DNA of 64,000 nt from Linnemannia hyalina (taxonomy: Eukaryota > Mortierellomycota > Mortierellomycetes > Mortierellales > Mortierellaceae). The position numbers were made by a program, and so were the translations under genes. The notes beneath the pieces were generated by a model. The model worked only from the letters and a program-made list of their open reading frames with translations, was not told the DNA's origin and did not search any database. Shown piece by piece: positions 35,039-47,942 of the stretch (position 1 is the stretch's first letter; every line of letters begins with the position of its first letter). Location: positions 124,001 through 188,000 of the forward strand of contig JAHRHY010000003.1 in NCBI GenBank assembly GCA_019671135.1, in the 5' to 3' direction.

Positions 35039-35675
35039 AGGCACGGATGCAGGAGAAAAAAGCGAAGGAAAGGACAACTCTAAAATATGCTACGCTCTGG
35101 GCCTCTTCGTCCGCCAACACCTCTACGGATTCAACCACTCCTGTAGCCCCAACTTGTTTCATGTGGCCCACAACAACCAGCTCCTGTTGTACGCTGCGCG
35201 TGATATCCAGCCCGGGGAGGAGATCAATATCACCTACCTCGAGTTTGGACCCCATTACCGGATCCCCCCACCTTCAAGAGCTGAAGCAGGAACAAGGAAG
35301 GGAGTTGAGGAGGAGGAGGAGGAGGAGAAGGAGGGGAGGAAGAAGAAGAAGGAGGCTTTCGAGAATCGGAAGCGGTTTCTGAAGAGCCATTTTTATTTCG
35401 ACTGTAGGTGTGCTCGATGCACCTACGAGGATACCCTCTACTCTTCCTCTGACGATGACGCAAAGGAGGGGGTGAAGGGATTGACAGGGGGGGAGGAGGA
35501 GCGGTTCTTGAGGGAGGGGTTGAGTTGTGAGCGGGAAGGATGTTTTGGATTCTATGCTCCACCTACAGTCCTTCGTGCCCGACAGGACAACAAGGGTAGC
35601 AAGAATGGTTGGGATGATGGATCGAATATGGGCGGACGATGGGGATGTGTTGCCTGTAGTCGTCTCCAATCTTAA
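33564..35675 (+). CDS. SET and MYND domain protein (SMYD-type)
   Basis: Single exon; I start at the ATG at 33564 (MILKTPPNSSVC), giving 703 aa, because the 48 extra codons upstream are a hydrophobic T/C-rich promoter artefact. A disordered N-terminus (~1-150, with a poly-Ala run) precedes the first part of a split SET domain (RGRIMVAWSMIPRGTFLY). A MYND zinc finger (~200-263) has the CxxC pairs CASC, CEGCGEIWYCDHAC and a final HAAEC. The second SET part has the substrate/cofactor motif GFNHSCSPN (~523-530) and GEEINITYLEFG (~551-562). Post-SET cysteines follow (CRCARC, ~613). SMYD proteins methylate lysines on histones or other proteins; the substrate here is unknown. Poly-Ala, S/T-rich and E-rich insertions enlarge it beyond the ~450 aa of animal SMYDs. 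Confidence 0.88.
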
Positions 35676-35838
35676 ATCCTTTCTCTTTTCTTCTTCCTCA
35701 CCGTCCTCACTTCTTTTACACAACATACACAACTTTCCTTGCATGGAGTAGTAAAAAATATGATGTTCGAAATCGTCTGCCACAAGAGCAAAACCCAATA
35801 GTATTTGGTTTGTTAACCTGTCTCTGTCTGTACCTAAA

Positions 35839-37493
35839 TTATGACCGGTAGTCAGCGTTGATAGAGATGTACTCGTGCGAAAGGTCACAAGTCCAGTAGG
35901 CAGTCTTCTCCTCTCCCAAATTCAACTCCACCAGAATCTCCAAATCCTCCATCTTCAAGATCTCGCTCGCTCTAGCCTCATCCACCTGCTCAGGCTCGCC
36001 ATTGACCAGCAACTTCAAGGGCTCCGACTTGTCCTGAGGGATAAAGGAGACAGAGACCTTCTTGGGGTCGATCTCGGAGACGCCCGAGTATCCGACGGCG
36101 CAGAGGATGCGGCCCCAGTTTGCGTCTTGGCCGTAGAGGGCGGTCTTGACGAGGGAGGATGTTGCGATGGTCGAGGCTACTGTCTTTGCAGCCTCGAACG
36201 ATGGTGCTCCCTAATTTTTGATTAGAACAGGAAGAGGAGGGTGATTAGAGTTTTTTTTCCACGAGGGGATAAGAAAAAATGAGCATTGGTGAATGCAAGA
36301 GGAAGAGATAATGGACGTTGAGAGATTTTCTGAGTTGCATGAATTGATTATCGTCCAATCCTCGCTTTTTTTTGGTCCCTGTTTGGTTGTATGTGCGTCA
36401 ATTATGCAGTGAGAATCATAAGACACCCAAGAAAGAAAGAGAACAAAAACACCTCAAAACGGCACAAACAAAAAAAAGCACAAGCGTGTCTTACCTCAAC
36501 GGAAACCTTGACAAACTTGGTAGCTCCCTCGCCATCACGAACAACTAACTGAGAAAGATCCTGCGCAAACTCGGTCAAGTTTTCCCGGAAGGCCTCAAAG
36601 TCCTTACTGGTCACATCCTCGACCACAATCTTTCCGCCGGAAGCACCACCGTTGGCCAAAAGCGCCACAGTATCGTTGGTACTCATATCTCCATCAACAC
36701 TGATCGCATTGAACGACCGATCAACCGCATGAGTCAAAGCATACTGCAACAGACCGGGCGCAACTCCCAGATCGGTAACAATAGTACCCAAAAGCGTCGC
36801 CATGTTGGGGTGGATCATTCCGGCGCCCTTGGTAATACCAGCCATACGGTACTCAACTCCCGAAACAGGCAACTGGAAGGTCTTGCTCCTCAACTTGGGG
36901 AACGTGTCCGTCGTCATATATGCCTCAGCACAGTCCATCCAATGCTTATGGTCTCCTCCCAAAGCCTGCTTCGAATCCTGAATCCCCTTCAAGATCTTAT
37001 CCATCTTCAAGTGCTGTCCAATCACACCGGTCGACATGACAAGCGAACTACGTTGGTGTCCCGTCAAGTCATCCAAGGCCTCCAGCATCTCCTTGGCGTT
37101 CTCGAGTCCCTGCGCTCCCGTGACAGCATTGGCACATCCAGAGTTGGTCACCATTCCATGGATCCCCTTTCCGCCATTATCCTGTAACCGGGTGCGAGAG
37201 GCAACAACGGGCGCGGCCTGGAAGACGTTCTTGGTAAAAACGGCTGCTGCAGAGCAGGGCCAGTCGGGGGAGGTGATCAGGGCCAGATCCTTGGCGCCAG
37301 ACTTCTTGACGGCAGAGGAGATGCCAGAGACGAGGAACCCTTTGGGGTAGGTGCCAGAGGTGGGAATTAGCTTCTGCTTGGAGGCGGGGAGGGAGGCCGA
37401 GGTAGGGGGTGCTTTGGTCGAGTATGCACGCGCCACCGAGAAGGTGTTATTCATACCGCTAAGGACGCGGCGGGGGAGTGCGAGGAAGGACAT
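35839..37493 (-). CDS. argJ: Mitochondrial glutamate N-acetyltransferase / ornithine acetyltransferase (ArgJ family)
   Basis: Two exons, 37493-36495 and 36210-35839, 456 aa. The start is the ATG at 37491-37493 ([16 protein letters not shown]); the R-rich, S/A-rich first ~35 residues look like a mitochondrial targeting peptide. Family motifs include [23 protein letters not shown] (oxyanion region), STGVIGQHL and, most tellingly, [15 protein letters not shown], where self-cleavage between Ala and Thr creates the catalytic Thr of the beta subunit. The C-terminus ([13 protein letters not shown]) matches the family end. The enzyme moves the acetyl group from N-acetylornithine to glutamate, recycling it in arginine synthesis. 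A read-through of the 284-base intron would end the protein early (VRHACAFF...), so splicing is required. Convergent with the SET-MYND gene, 163 bases apart. Confidence 0.95.
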
Positions 37494-37901
37494 TGTACAG
37501 TTTTTGGTCGCGTAGTGGTCGTGATGAGAGGAATGTGATTCAGGAAAAGGGTTGGAAAGAAGAAGATGGTGATGAAGGAAGTAGTGGAAAAGCGAATAAG
37601 GGGTAAGGAGCAAAAATCAAGGGTCCGTCGCGCGGCTCTTATTCGAAAAGAAAGACAGTCTCAAGATGAGGGTGATGATTCCTGAGTCAGAGAATGTGTT
37701 CTGAAAATGAAGATATTATTAAAGATATATGTGCTAGAGAGACTGTTGTTGAACAGGCAGGGTGTTGAGGATGCAGGCATGCATCGGTCGAAATGTGTAC
37801 GAGTGGACAGATGCAACTTGCGCTGCAGGGATCTCTTCCATCCAAAATTGCAAAAAACGATGACGGGGCGGAAAATCCCGTTCCGGCCCCGTCTGGCTGA
37901 T
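37494..37901. promoter_or_regulatory. argJ 5' flank and kinesin 3' flank
   Basis: 408 bases between two minus-strand genes, no gene seen. The coding strand just upstream of argJ is T/C-rich (37540-37600), probably the argJ promoter. Confidence 0.4.
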
Positions 37902-40900
37902 TCAAGCTGGGATCTGCGCCACATTGAAAAACTGGTCGAACTGTTTCAGCCACGCGCACATCTCATCCCGCGAGGGTGCCTGCATCAAGTACGCGTTGTT
38001 CGACGTGAATATCGAAAACACGTACTTTCGCTAATCATCACAACATTAAAGATAAAATAAAGAGTCATGGTAAGCCATTGTGAGCAAGTAGAAGAGGGAA
38101 TACAACCAAGAAAAAAAACAGAGACACGTACGTTGAGCATTTCCTCAAGATCTTGCTTGTAATCAACGCGGACATGGGTCAGATTGACAACAGCAAGCTC
38201 CTCCATCTCAGAATTGGTGGCGTAGATAAACATGTACGGGCGGCGGATCACAAACCATCGCTTCACCCACACATCGTCCTTGAACTCGGGATAGTGCAAA
38301 TATCCTCGCTTCGACATATTCTCGCTAATAAGGACAAAACACACATCAAATGTCTGTGTAAGTTATTATAACGCCTCTGAAAGTTGGTAACAGTCGCCTT
38401 ATCCATTGTCAATCATTCGACTAGCAGTTGGTTACCTTTTGGTGACAAAATTCACCTCAGACTGGAAACGAGCGACAGGTCGCCCCGATTTTGCTGCCTC
38501 CGAATCTTCCTCGTCCGATGGTGGGTCCTGTCGGCGCAACACCTATGTATTGTAGATGAATCACGACACATCTCTGGTGAGAATCCTGAAGAAAACACTC
38601 GGACATCTAACATGAAACTACTTCAAATAAAAGAGCCAAGTTACCTCATCAGCAGTCAGCTCCTTGCGTGTCCAGAGCTGGAGCATCCGTTGCAGCAGAT
38701 CTTGCGAGTGCTGATCCAATGCCTTGTCCTCTCCAGAGTCGTCCACAACTGTCTCTGCTTCATCTCCGCTTGACCCACTGGATGCTTCCTCTGGGTTTAA
38801 AAGTCCTCGCAGTTGCAGGAACTGTCGCGTCTTGGAAACCTCCTCGTGCCGAGCCAAACGTGATGTCCGTGTTTTGAACCCTGTGACTAGAGAGACTCCT
38901 CGGGGTTTCCAGTCAGCCAAAAACTCTGCTCCTCTCACGTAATTTCCCGCCGTGTCCATCCTCCACAACTCAGACACTCTTCTGGGAATAATCGGCTTGA
39001 GGTTCAACAAGAACAGACCACACACACGAGAGAGCATCCTCGTCGACGCAAGGAAAGAAGTCAGCTTGGACGGTGCTCTTGCCTCCCGATCCTGAATCTG
39101 CATTGCAATATCCATCTGGAACCGGACAGGCTCGGGGCATCGATCGGCCTCCACTGTCCATGTCAAGGTGAGAAGAACGCGGGTGCCAGAAGCAGTCACT
39201 CTGTTCAGGAACAGTGAGTCGTGGAGAGTGCTATCCCATGATGCTTGCACAACGAGGTCACTTGTGCCGTCAGTCGGATAGTCCACCTTTTGACCAGGCA
39301 CAAGGTTGAGAGAAATGTCATCCCGAACAGGCGAATCGGTGGTGCGACCCTTGTTGTCAACAAGTCGAACGTTTCCCACTTGAATCCTAGAGACCTTATT
39401 CCACTGAAACTGCCGACCGGAAGTATGCGAGAGAGACAAAATAATGCGCCTCTGCAGTCCTTGGCGAAGCTGGAACGCTCCCGAGTCCATGACTGTGTTC
39501 GAAAGGACTTGGACTGGGACATAGTCGCCCTCGGGTGCAAGCTCACAGACTTGCACAAACGCCAAAACATCGTGCTGCTCCTCCTTCGCGTTCTCCTCCT
39601 CTGATCGCAGGTCCGAAAGTCCACTGGCAGACCCAATACTCTCCAAGGATGATCGGTTGTTAGGTCCATTCACGCCTGATTTTGACGCCGCCAGTCCACT
39701 CTTTCGGGCCTCCTCCTGTTGCTGGATTTGTTGCTGATGAGAAAGTTCTTGCTCAAGATCCCACTTCTCCCACGCCGTCAATGTCGCGGGTCTCGCTTGC
39801 CCAAACACCTCGAAATGGAGACTCCCGCTTGTCAGGACCTCCAACATTGGCTCAGTGACCACCATAGAGATCGTCTGTGTGAAACCAAAAAAGATGGCTT
39901 GATCGTCGAAACCATTGACGGGCTCCGTAGCGAAAATCTTCTCTCCAGCAGTGTTGGGAGCGGCTCCGCCAAAGTTCGAAAGGCGAAACTGGGCGTGGAC
40001 CTGGGTATATTGCTTCTCGGAGAGTCCCTCAATAGCGACTAGCGAGATCTCGAACAGGAGCTGGTCACCAACACCGACAGCCGACTCTGCACCGTCCACC
40101 TTGCCATTGCTGGTTCCAAGACGCGATCGCTCGCGGCTGTGGCCTCTGCTGGGTCCTCGACTCTGACTGAGGGTTGTTGGAGAAGTGGGTGTCGAAGTGA
40201 TGGGTGTAAGGCTGGATCGGACTTTGGCGTCGCTATAACTCAATGGGGTGAGTCCGATCCTGCAGCGGCCCATAGTGTTGCCAGTAGTGCGGCAGACGAT
40301 CGGAATGACGCTCTCCGTGAACTGCATCTTGATCAAACTTTTCAAGGGAACCGAGGCTGTACCGACAAAGGTGAAGCGTGGGCTAGGCGTCTCGTAGAAT
40401 GGATCCTCCATGTTGAAGTGTTTCCTGTACTGCGGCCGGTCGGCAAAGTTGTAAAGGTTCCGCATCCGCTGAAGTCGTACTTTGAGCTTTTCGATAGACC
40501 AGAGATAGATCGAGTGGTGCTTGTTGTCAATCACCTTGATGCCCACGCACGACCGCTTCAGATTCGACAGTGACGGCTCTTCATCTGGGTTGGGGTTGAA
40601 CTGCGACAATCCAGCTGTGCTCTCCCAGAATGACGTTGGGTTGGAAAAGGACCCGGCCTCGAGGATGGTGAACTGGTAAACGACGTCCTTGGAGAGTTCC
40701 CGACTGATGATGTTGGCTTCCTTGATCAGCACCGCGTTCGTCAAAATAGATTCGGCCATCTGCACACTCCGCTCCTCCTTCCAACGCTTCAATGTCTTGT
40801 GGATAATCTTCAGCTCGTAGTCCGAGTAAAGTGGCAACAACTGCCTGCCCTTCAGCTGCGACTCTTCCAGGTGATGGCTGGCAACACTCGTAAGAGAAAG

Positions 40901-43900
40901 ACGCTTCATCTTATCCTCAAACTGCTCCCTCTGCTGGTCTAGTTTCTTCATCAGGTCCTCCTTGGCTTGTCGAAGTCGCTCCTCCATCAATGCCTTCTCC
41001 GCCAAGAGTTCGTCCGATTTAGCCTCTGCCGCCGACAAGTTCTGAATTTTGGCCTCATACTCGGCCTTTTGCTGGTTCATGAGCTGCATCTCCTCTTGCG
41101 CCAATCGCAGCTTCTCCTTCAAGGCCAATGCAGAAGACTCCAAGGGAGGGATAGGACTCTCGCGCCCGTCCTCCGTCATCGTATTCTCGCCGTGCCACCG
41201 TCCGTTGAAAGAAAGACGTGATGATCTCGACTCGGTTTCGTCATCAAAGTTTGATCCTGCGCGACTCTCAGACCTTACGCTCTTCCGCATGTACCGAATT
41301 TTGGCGATGTTGTCAAAGAGAACGTCCAAATCCTGATCCTTAAGCTGGTTGATATTGGACTCGGAGAGCATGTGTGCATGGATGACGGCCTCCTTGCGGG
41401 CATAGTTCCAATCAACAAACTCTGAATGAACTGATCCTGACGACAGAGGCGAGTCTGGACGATCATCGGGACGATCTTCCTCCATGCCGTTTGAGTGCGC
41501 AGCCTGAACTTTGCCGACTGGGGACGAGACCGTGCTGGAATGAGGCGTACTGGCTTGTTGCTGTTGAAGATCCCTCTCCCGTCGAACCTCTTCCGGATGA
41601 TTAAAGCGAAAGACGTGGTAGTCTCCCAAGATGACACGGAATCCTGATCGAAGGCGCTTGGGCTTGCTGATGCGGAGTCCATTCACCATCGTCATCGACG
41701 ACTTTCCTGGGTACAAGGTCACCTTGGAGTTGTTGTTCTCAAAGTAACAATGTGCGTCGTGGATGTTGGTTCCTGATAGCCGGATATCAGCAGGTGCTGA
41801 GGACTCCAGGCGTCCCACAAGCGTCTTGCCAGGTTTGAGGTGATACACCAGACACTCGGACATAAGAGGGTCCTCGTTGAGGTTGACCAAATGGGGCATC
41901 TTTTTTGGCGTGTGAACTCCGACGTGGCCCTTGTCGACAGAGATTCCAAGCTCCTCCAGCGTCTTTTCCCTCTCCTGTTGAATCTCCTGGGTCTTGCGCA
42001 GCTTTTCCTCCCATGTCTCGTTCAGTTCGGCCATAATCTTTTCTGACGCCTTGACTTCATCCTGAAGCTGGTCCTTGGTGAGTGTCCTGGTGTTACCATG
42101 GAGATCGACGATGGTGACGGCGGAGTTGGGAGCCTTCAAGTCGGAGCCAGCCTGTGATGGATCATAGATACTGAGTTTCGATCGTAGGTCCAGCAGCTCC
42201 TCCTTCAATTCTCTAACCAACTTGGCGTTCGGGTCCTCGTTCACGACAGCCTTGTTCTTGATACGCTTAGCCTGATCTGCATAGCGGAGGGTGCTCAGTG
42301 TCTCGTCGTAGTTGACGTCTGCAGGAGAAAGAGCGGCGATGATGGTAGTTTTCGAGTTTCCTCCCAGACAGTCTTTAAGCAGCCATGTCAGAACCTACAA
42401 CATGTCAGCAGCATGACGCGTTAGTCGTAACCCCTAATGCGGCTGAAATCAATTATAGATTGGCATCGTGGAAAGCACAATCCTATAACATACCGAGTCT
42501 CGGTAGGGTATAAAGGCTTCTGCAGGCTTTTTGAGGGACTTTTTGAGTGTGGTTGTGGATGCTGATGACGCGTCGGCAAGGGCCGAGATGACCTTGCCTA
42601 GAGTCGTCAATGATTTGTTGATATTGGCTCCTTCTTTCAAACGTGCTCCCGTGGCTCCTGTGGAATTGGCACGCTCACTTCCAGCAAGATCCACAAGACT
42701 AGCAGTAAAGCATTTAAAAAAGCAGATGGTATTAGCATTGTAATTTTACTTCGGTGAACTGGGTAGACATACGCCTGTACTTTGCAAAGAGTACATCTGA
42801 GGTGATTCCTTACCAAATTCTAGATACTTTTTCCGTCTCCAGCTTTGTCAAGGTGTCATGTCGTCGTTGTGTGAGCAGCACGGTAAAGACTGCGTGAGAT
42901 CGACTTGAAGTCTCGTTCATGTTGGTCGCCGCCACCGTGCGTGCCTATATTCCATACAAGGAAAAAGATAATTGTCCAGTTTAGTCACACATGACCATTG
43001 ACATTGTTCAGGCACGCACAATATGTTTCTCTCCTGCTCTCGGATAGCTGAATAAAATGTTACCTTGTTGCCTTCATCCATCAAGTTCTCGATATCCTTG
43101 AAAGAGGTGACCATCAATTTAGAAAGGTCCTCGACATAGGGTCCTAGTGAAGGGTGCTCTCGAACTTTGAGGTGACCCTTGTTCTTGGGGTTCAAAAGGT
43201 CGCGTACCCTCTCGCAGTAGATTTCCATGTATGAGACCTCGACTCGATAACTAAGGGTTGGATCCGTATTGGCTTCAATCCGGCGGAAAAGTTCGTGGCA
43301 GGAAAGGGGTATAATGCCACGGTCTTCACCATAACCCATCTAACCATGATGAAAGAAGAAGAGATATGAAGGATCCATTTAGCCTTTCTTCCCCCTGCGC
43401 CATGGTTCTTCCCGTCGGGAAAAAAAACGGTTGTATCCCATGTGATCATTCCGCATCAATCATCCCTCATTTTTGTTCAATTTTCACATCTTGATCTTGT
43501 CAGCGACTGAAGTTCATCTGTTCCTTTGACCATGTAAGCTTCCGACTCACCATTGAATAGGACTTGCCACTGCCCGTTTGTCCATCTATAGATGTAGAAT
43601 GAAGACATCAATCAGTCAGGGTCAGTATAATAGATGGCACTGCGGACAGATCCTGTTGCCTCTATCGCGAACGGACGCCATCACTGCGGGCTTTAGATGT
43701 GGACTAATTAAGCTCAGAATGCCCAACCAGCTACAAGACGTCTTTTTATGTATATTTTCTCCCATTCGAGGGATACTTTCCACGGAAAAGGGCAAGGTAT
43801 GACCAGCCTAATCGCAAAGACCCACAAGGACTAAACAAGAGGCGTAAAAGAAAAAGAAAAAGAAAAAGAAAAAGAAAAAGAAAAGAAAAAAAAACAAGAA

Positions 43901-44332
43901 AAACTTACAGGCAACGATGCAGGTGTTGTAGCCGCTGAAAGAGTGATTGAGGAGTTCGACACCCAGATCGTCGTACAAACGTTGTTGGCCTGCGTAGTTT
44001 GGATCGCTCTTATCATAAGACCAGTAGGAGTGGTCAAAGGAGAAGGATTTCGTCCCACCGTCGTCCGGCTTTCGAATAGTAGTCATATCCCCGTCCATTT
44101 GAATGATGCATTCCGCCTGCTTTCCAATCTCTATGTATGCGAGAAAAAGAGTTCCACTTGTTAGTCTGGTCTCATTTAGCGATCCCTCGTGGCATTCCAT
44201 CATAAAGATTGTAAACGAATACAAAGAGGCTCTAGTCCTGCATGACTGATCCTAGATCTCTGTGGTCTCTTTACCTCGACTGTTGAGTGGTCGACATCGG
44301 ACCACGACCTTGATGTTTCCTCCTTTGCTCAT
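37902..44332 (-). CDS. unc104: Kinesin-3 motor, Unc104/KIF1A type (motor, FHA, PH)
   Basis: Ten exons: 44332-44275, 44130-43909, 43585-43551, 43339-43064, 42944-42814, 42698-42494, 42394-38645, 38542-38436, 38324-38132 and 38030-37902; 1701 aa, as for KIF1A. Start [19 protein letters not shown]. The motor has the P-loop [11 protein letters not shown] (~97-107), switch [14 protein letters not shown] and switch [12 protein letters not shown], then the neck [18 protein letters not shown]. The K-loop position (EAFIPYRDS) lacks the long poly-lysine run of animal KIF1A ([11 protein letters not shown]). An FHA domain (~476-580, [19 protein letters not shown]) follows, then coiled coil, KIF1B/DUF3694-type regions, and a C-terminal PH domain (~1597-1695, [20 protein letters not shown]) that binds phosphoinositides on cargo. 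It carries endosomes or vesicles to microtubule plus ends. Intron 2 holds a pyrimidine repeat on the coding strand. Confidence 0.95.
43846..43892. repeat. (AAAAAG)n repeat within kinesin intron 2
   Basis: About seven A4-6G units on the plus strand; on the coding strand this is a (TTTTTC)n pyrimidine tract. It lies in the intron after exon 2, just inside its 5' splice site at 43908, not at the 3' splice site. Confidence 0.9.
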
Positions 44333-47229
44333 GGCAGTTGTTTTGAGTGTGAAAGGTGTTGTTTGAGGAGTGATGTGGTATGTGGTGTAGGTTGGTGAGT
44401 CCTAACTTGACGGTACTACGCCGGTGTTGAAGTATTCCAGTGTGTCCTGCTGCTGCTGTTGTTGTAAGGGTCGAGGAAGAGGTGAGGAAGAGGGTTAGGA
44501 TGAAGACGGGGGAGCTTGCCGAGGATGCGGCTGTGAGATGAGTGTGAAAGGAAAAGTGGTGTCTGAGAGGAGGAAAGGAAGCTGGGGCGATGCAAAGTGT
44601 GTGATGATTAGTGCAATGTGCGGGAGTGAATGTACAAGAAAGGAAGGAGGGATCGGTGATGGAGACAAGGGCGCGTGAGGAGTGTCTCCCAAAGGTCTGA
44701 GTCGAAGGGAAGGAAGAAAGGAGACAAAAGACAAGAAAGAAGGGAAGGAAGGGAAGGGAAGGGAAGGGATGGAAGGGAGGCAAGAAGATAAGCGTGAAGG
44801 GCACAAAGGCAAGTAATAAAAAGGTGCAGCCACAGTGAAACAAAAAGATTGGTCATGGTCCACAAGGTCTCTTCACTTGTCCTTGTGTACTTTGTACTCT
44901 TCTTCTTGTCTTCTCTTCTTCTCGTACACCCCTTCGTCCTGGAGTTGTTCGAAATGAGTCTTTTCTTTTTTTTTGTCGAGAGTGTGGCCCAGTTCACACA
45001 TTCGTCATTGTCGATCGAACACCACTCACCCCTTTGTGAAAAAAACACTACACCGCAACGAGAGACAGACAGAGTGAGATGACAACAACGCTACTCAACC
45101 ACACGAACAAAGAACAGGGGAAGAAGGAAAAGAAGAAGGACAAAGAAGGTGCGCTTGATCAGGCTGTGGAAGAACGAGGCACTATACAGAGTTAGGGACA
45201 AATGGGAAGGAGAAAGAGGGAAGGCTCACTTTTTTTTCTTTTCCTGTTCTAGTATCCTACTACAAAAAAAAAGAGAGAAAGAGATGCGACTTTGTCGGCT
45301 CTGAATGGGTGCGTGGGTATGTTGATAGATGGGACAGAGAGATAGACGAGAAGGAGAGGGAGGAGCCCAAAAGAGGAGGAATGTTTTCTGTGGGTTGACG
45401 GATTGCGGATTGCGTGCGAAGAAGGCGTCGGGTCGTGTTTTTTGTTCCTGAAGACAAAAATGTGAGTAAAGTTGAGTGTGAAAATAGGCAATGAAAGGAT
45501 AGAGTGGTGAACAGGAAGAGGGAGTGGAGAAAGTGAAAGAGAAGAGTTGACACAAACGCTACGTCTTCTTGTTCCTCTTGTTGTTCACCCCTTTGTCATC
45601 CCCCATTCACCCCCCATTCACCCCCCATTCCCCATTCCTCCGAATGGCATCTCTTTTTCTTACACGTCTTTTCATGTTCTCCTACTTGCTGGGTTTGACA
45701 AAAAAGGGGGGAGTCGAGCAGTCAGGGGATGTAGTGTGGTCATACTTTTTCTTGGACTTCGCTGCACAGTTGCGACATGCACGTTGCCACCCCCACATAC
45801 ACTGGCAGTCCCCAGTCATTGTCGTCATGGGACCTCTCTCGTCCTTCCTTCCTCCCTCCTCCTCTTCCTCCAAAGCTCTTTAATCTCTCACTTCTCCAAC
45901 TATTAGCTATGCTATTTTACAGATAAAAAACAACGTGGTTGGGTCCCCTTTTCAAGAGCATCTTGGAAGTCTCGAACCTCTCTTTTCAGGCACCGACCAA
46001 AATTAGTTCTCGATTTACCCCGGAAGCGGTCCACAGCCCCTTTTTAAAACATACCTAAACCCTGCCACGGGATCATACCATGCCCATGCTCCTCCACCCC
46101 TTTTATTCTTGGAGTCCTTGAAGGCGACAAAGCAATTGGATATTAGAAAACATGATCACGTGGAGACTGCCGTGATTTGGTGGCGCATTTCTAACTGATA
46201 AGCTTTTAATTGACAAGATATCTATTTTGTCCGACCGTTATCTTACAACGGTCGTGAAATTCTCTCGCTTCTCTCTACCATCGAATCATCAAGTAACATC
46301 TCAACATGTTGCATGAGTGAGTCTTGGTAACATTGGTAAGAAGTAGCCACTTTCGGTATGAAGAGATGCGTGATAGAGAAAAACGTGACCCGAATGAAGA
46401 ATGAACAGGCAAAATAAACAAGCGAGAGATAGGTAGAGGAAGTAGAGAATAGCCATTGAAAATATGTTCTTTGTTCTTTATTCTATAAGTTGTTGGCGCG
46501 TGGATCGGCAGATTTCTCACATCCCACCCACCTTTATGAAAATTGCGATGTTTGCATATCATTATTGGATTGGTGGAGGATCCGGTTTTGTCAGACCGCA
46601 TTTTGCTTATTATGTCAGTCCCTCTTGAGCCAATTTGACCTTGCTCTCCGTTCCCTTTTCTTCTCTCTTCTTGTTTCGCTCCTTCTTCAGAATCCTCGCG
46701 TCGATTCGAAGTCTCCCTTTCCCTTACTCGCAAATGATCGGCTGTGGAATGTAATTCTCTCTGTTACTGTCCACTTGATCGCTGCCGATAGCTCTACGAT
46801 ATCATTCGCGCAAACGCAAAGAATAGTTGAGGAAACTAACGACATTTACTTAGGATGGAACTCACGGCCCTCGTTTATTGCAAAACAAGAAATAAAGAAA
46901 GAGGAAACAAAGGGGCAAACAAAGAGAGTGGGCGGTAACGATGTCATTCGAACAACGAAGCTCACATTGACAAAGAGAAGAGGAGGCTGATAGGAGATAG
47001 CAATTGAAGTTTGTGAACAATTGGCTATATATCAACGCAAGGCACGAAGGTGAGCGAGAGAGTTCTATGGGTAGGACGGGAATAGAATGAAAAGAAGAGA
47101 AAGAGAAGAATGAGAGAAAACAAAAATAGGGAAAACGAAAAAAGCAAAGCAAGAAGAGAAGGATAAGAAATGATAAAAAGAGAAGAAGAAAATGAAGAGG
47201 AAAACGCGAGACAAGGTTGAGCAAGATAG
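44333..47229. other. Gene-poor 2.9 kb stretch upstream of the kinesin gene
   Basis: No supported gene. 44500-44850 is purine-rich on the plus strand with GGAAG-type repeats (44735-44780), i.e. pyrimidine-rich on the kinesin coding strand. 45595-45640 has short CCCCATTCA tandem units. 46030-46300 is A/T-richer. Long frames here encode only simple Ser/Phe/Leu-rich sequence from these tracts. This marks the change from the dense core to the gene-poor right flank. Confidence 0.5.
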
Positions 47230-47942
47230 CTTATCGATGCGATCAAACCTCATTCGATCGAGCAGGGCCTCAAAACTTTCCCTTTCCCATCGAGCGAGGC
47301 TGAGAAGGAAGTTCTTTTGAGGAACGAGATTCCTGCCTCGGAGATCCAAAGGCTGTCGATCGGAGTGGATGCCGGTGGAATGGATATGATCCATGTGGCA
47401 GAATGGAAGGGCCAGAAGGTCGCCATCAAGGAAGCCTCAGCTCGCGTCATTTCCAAAGAGGCAAGAACACCAACCTTTCTGTCTCTACATCCCTCGGTCA
47501 GGCGCTCCTCTTCTCCGTTCCCTGTTCTTCTCCTTGACGAAATTCATGTATCCCTAATTTATGTCATATTGCAGGGCTTGTGGGACCGTGCGTTGGAGAT
47601 CGAAATCCAGATAGTTTGGCTTGGGTGTGCACCAAAGCTCAAACTCAAGGTGCTGGAGCGTGTGCTGTGTTATTTATTCTTCCGTTCGTACACGACAACA
47701 CCATCTCTCTTTGCCTTCTCGACCCGCCCCCGCCTTCCTTATTTCGCAATACCTTGATTTTTTGTTTGTTCTCCTCGCGGAGCACATCCCCTTGCATATC
47801 AGACTAGGTCGAGATCTATAGCCGCATGAAGGGGTGCGAGAGTGTCGTCAAGTTTTACGGAGTGACTTTCCCTCCTGGCTTGGACAAGATGTGCATTGTG
47901 ACCAAGTTTACCAACAAAGGCTCGCTCACATGGCATCTCAAG
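47230..47942 (+). pseudogene. Truncated protein-kinase gene (N-lobe fragment only)
   Basis: Three exon-like segments can be joined. 47230-47460 encodes LIDAIKPHSIEQGLKTFPFP and later RLSIGVDAGGMDMIHVAEW, then GQKVAIKEASARVISKE, which looks like a kinase glycine-loop region and the VAIK lysine. 47575-47613 encodes LWDRALEIEIQ, where the helix-C Glu would be. 47808-47942 encodes EIYSRMKGCESVVKFYGVTF and MCIVTKFTNKGSLTWHLK, matching strands beta4-beta5 and the hinge. The first junction would use a GC donor (GAG|GCAAGA). After 47942 no catalytic loop (HRD) or DFG motif appears; a scrap at about 48120-48160 (YEEQNRRPRISP) resembles the kinase C-lobe end. No clear start codon exists. I call it a decayed tyrosine-kinase-like gene missing its catalytic centre. 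Confidence 0.6.

Noticed and set aside
44271..45048. Overlapping minus-strand frames rich in Ser, Phe, Leu, Pro upstream of the kinesin gene
   Set aside because: They translate a pyrimidine-rich promoter tract and lack any conserved pattern.
46490..46990. 166-codon plus-strand frame in the gene-poor stretch
   Set aside because: No domain, no plausible start context, mixed composition.
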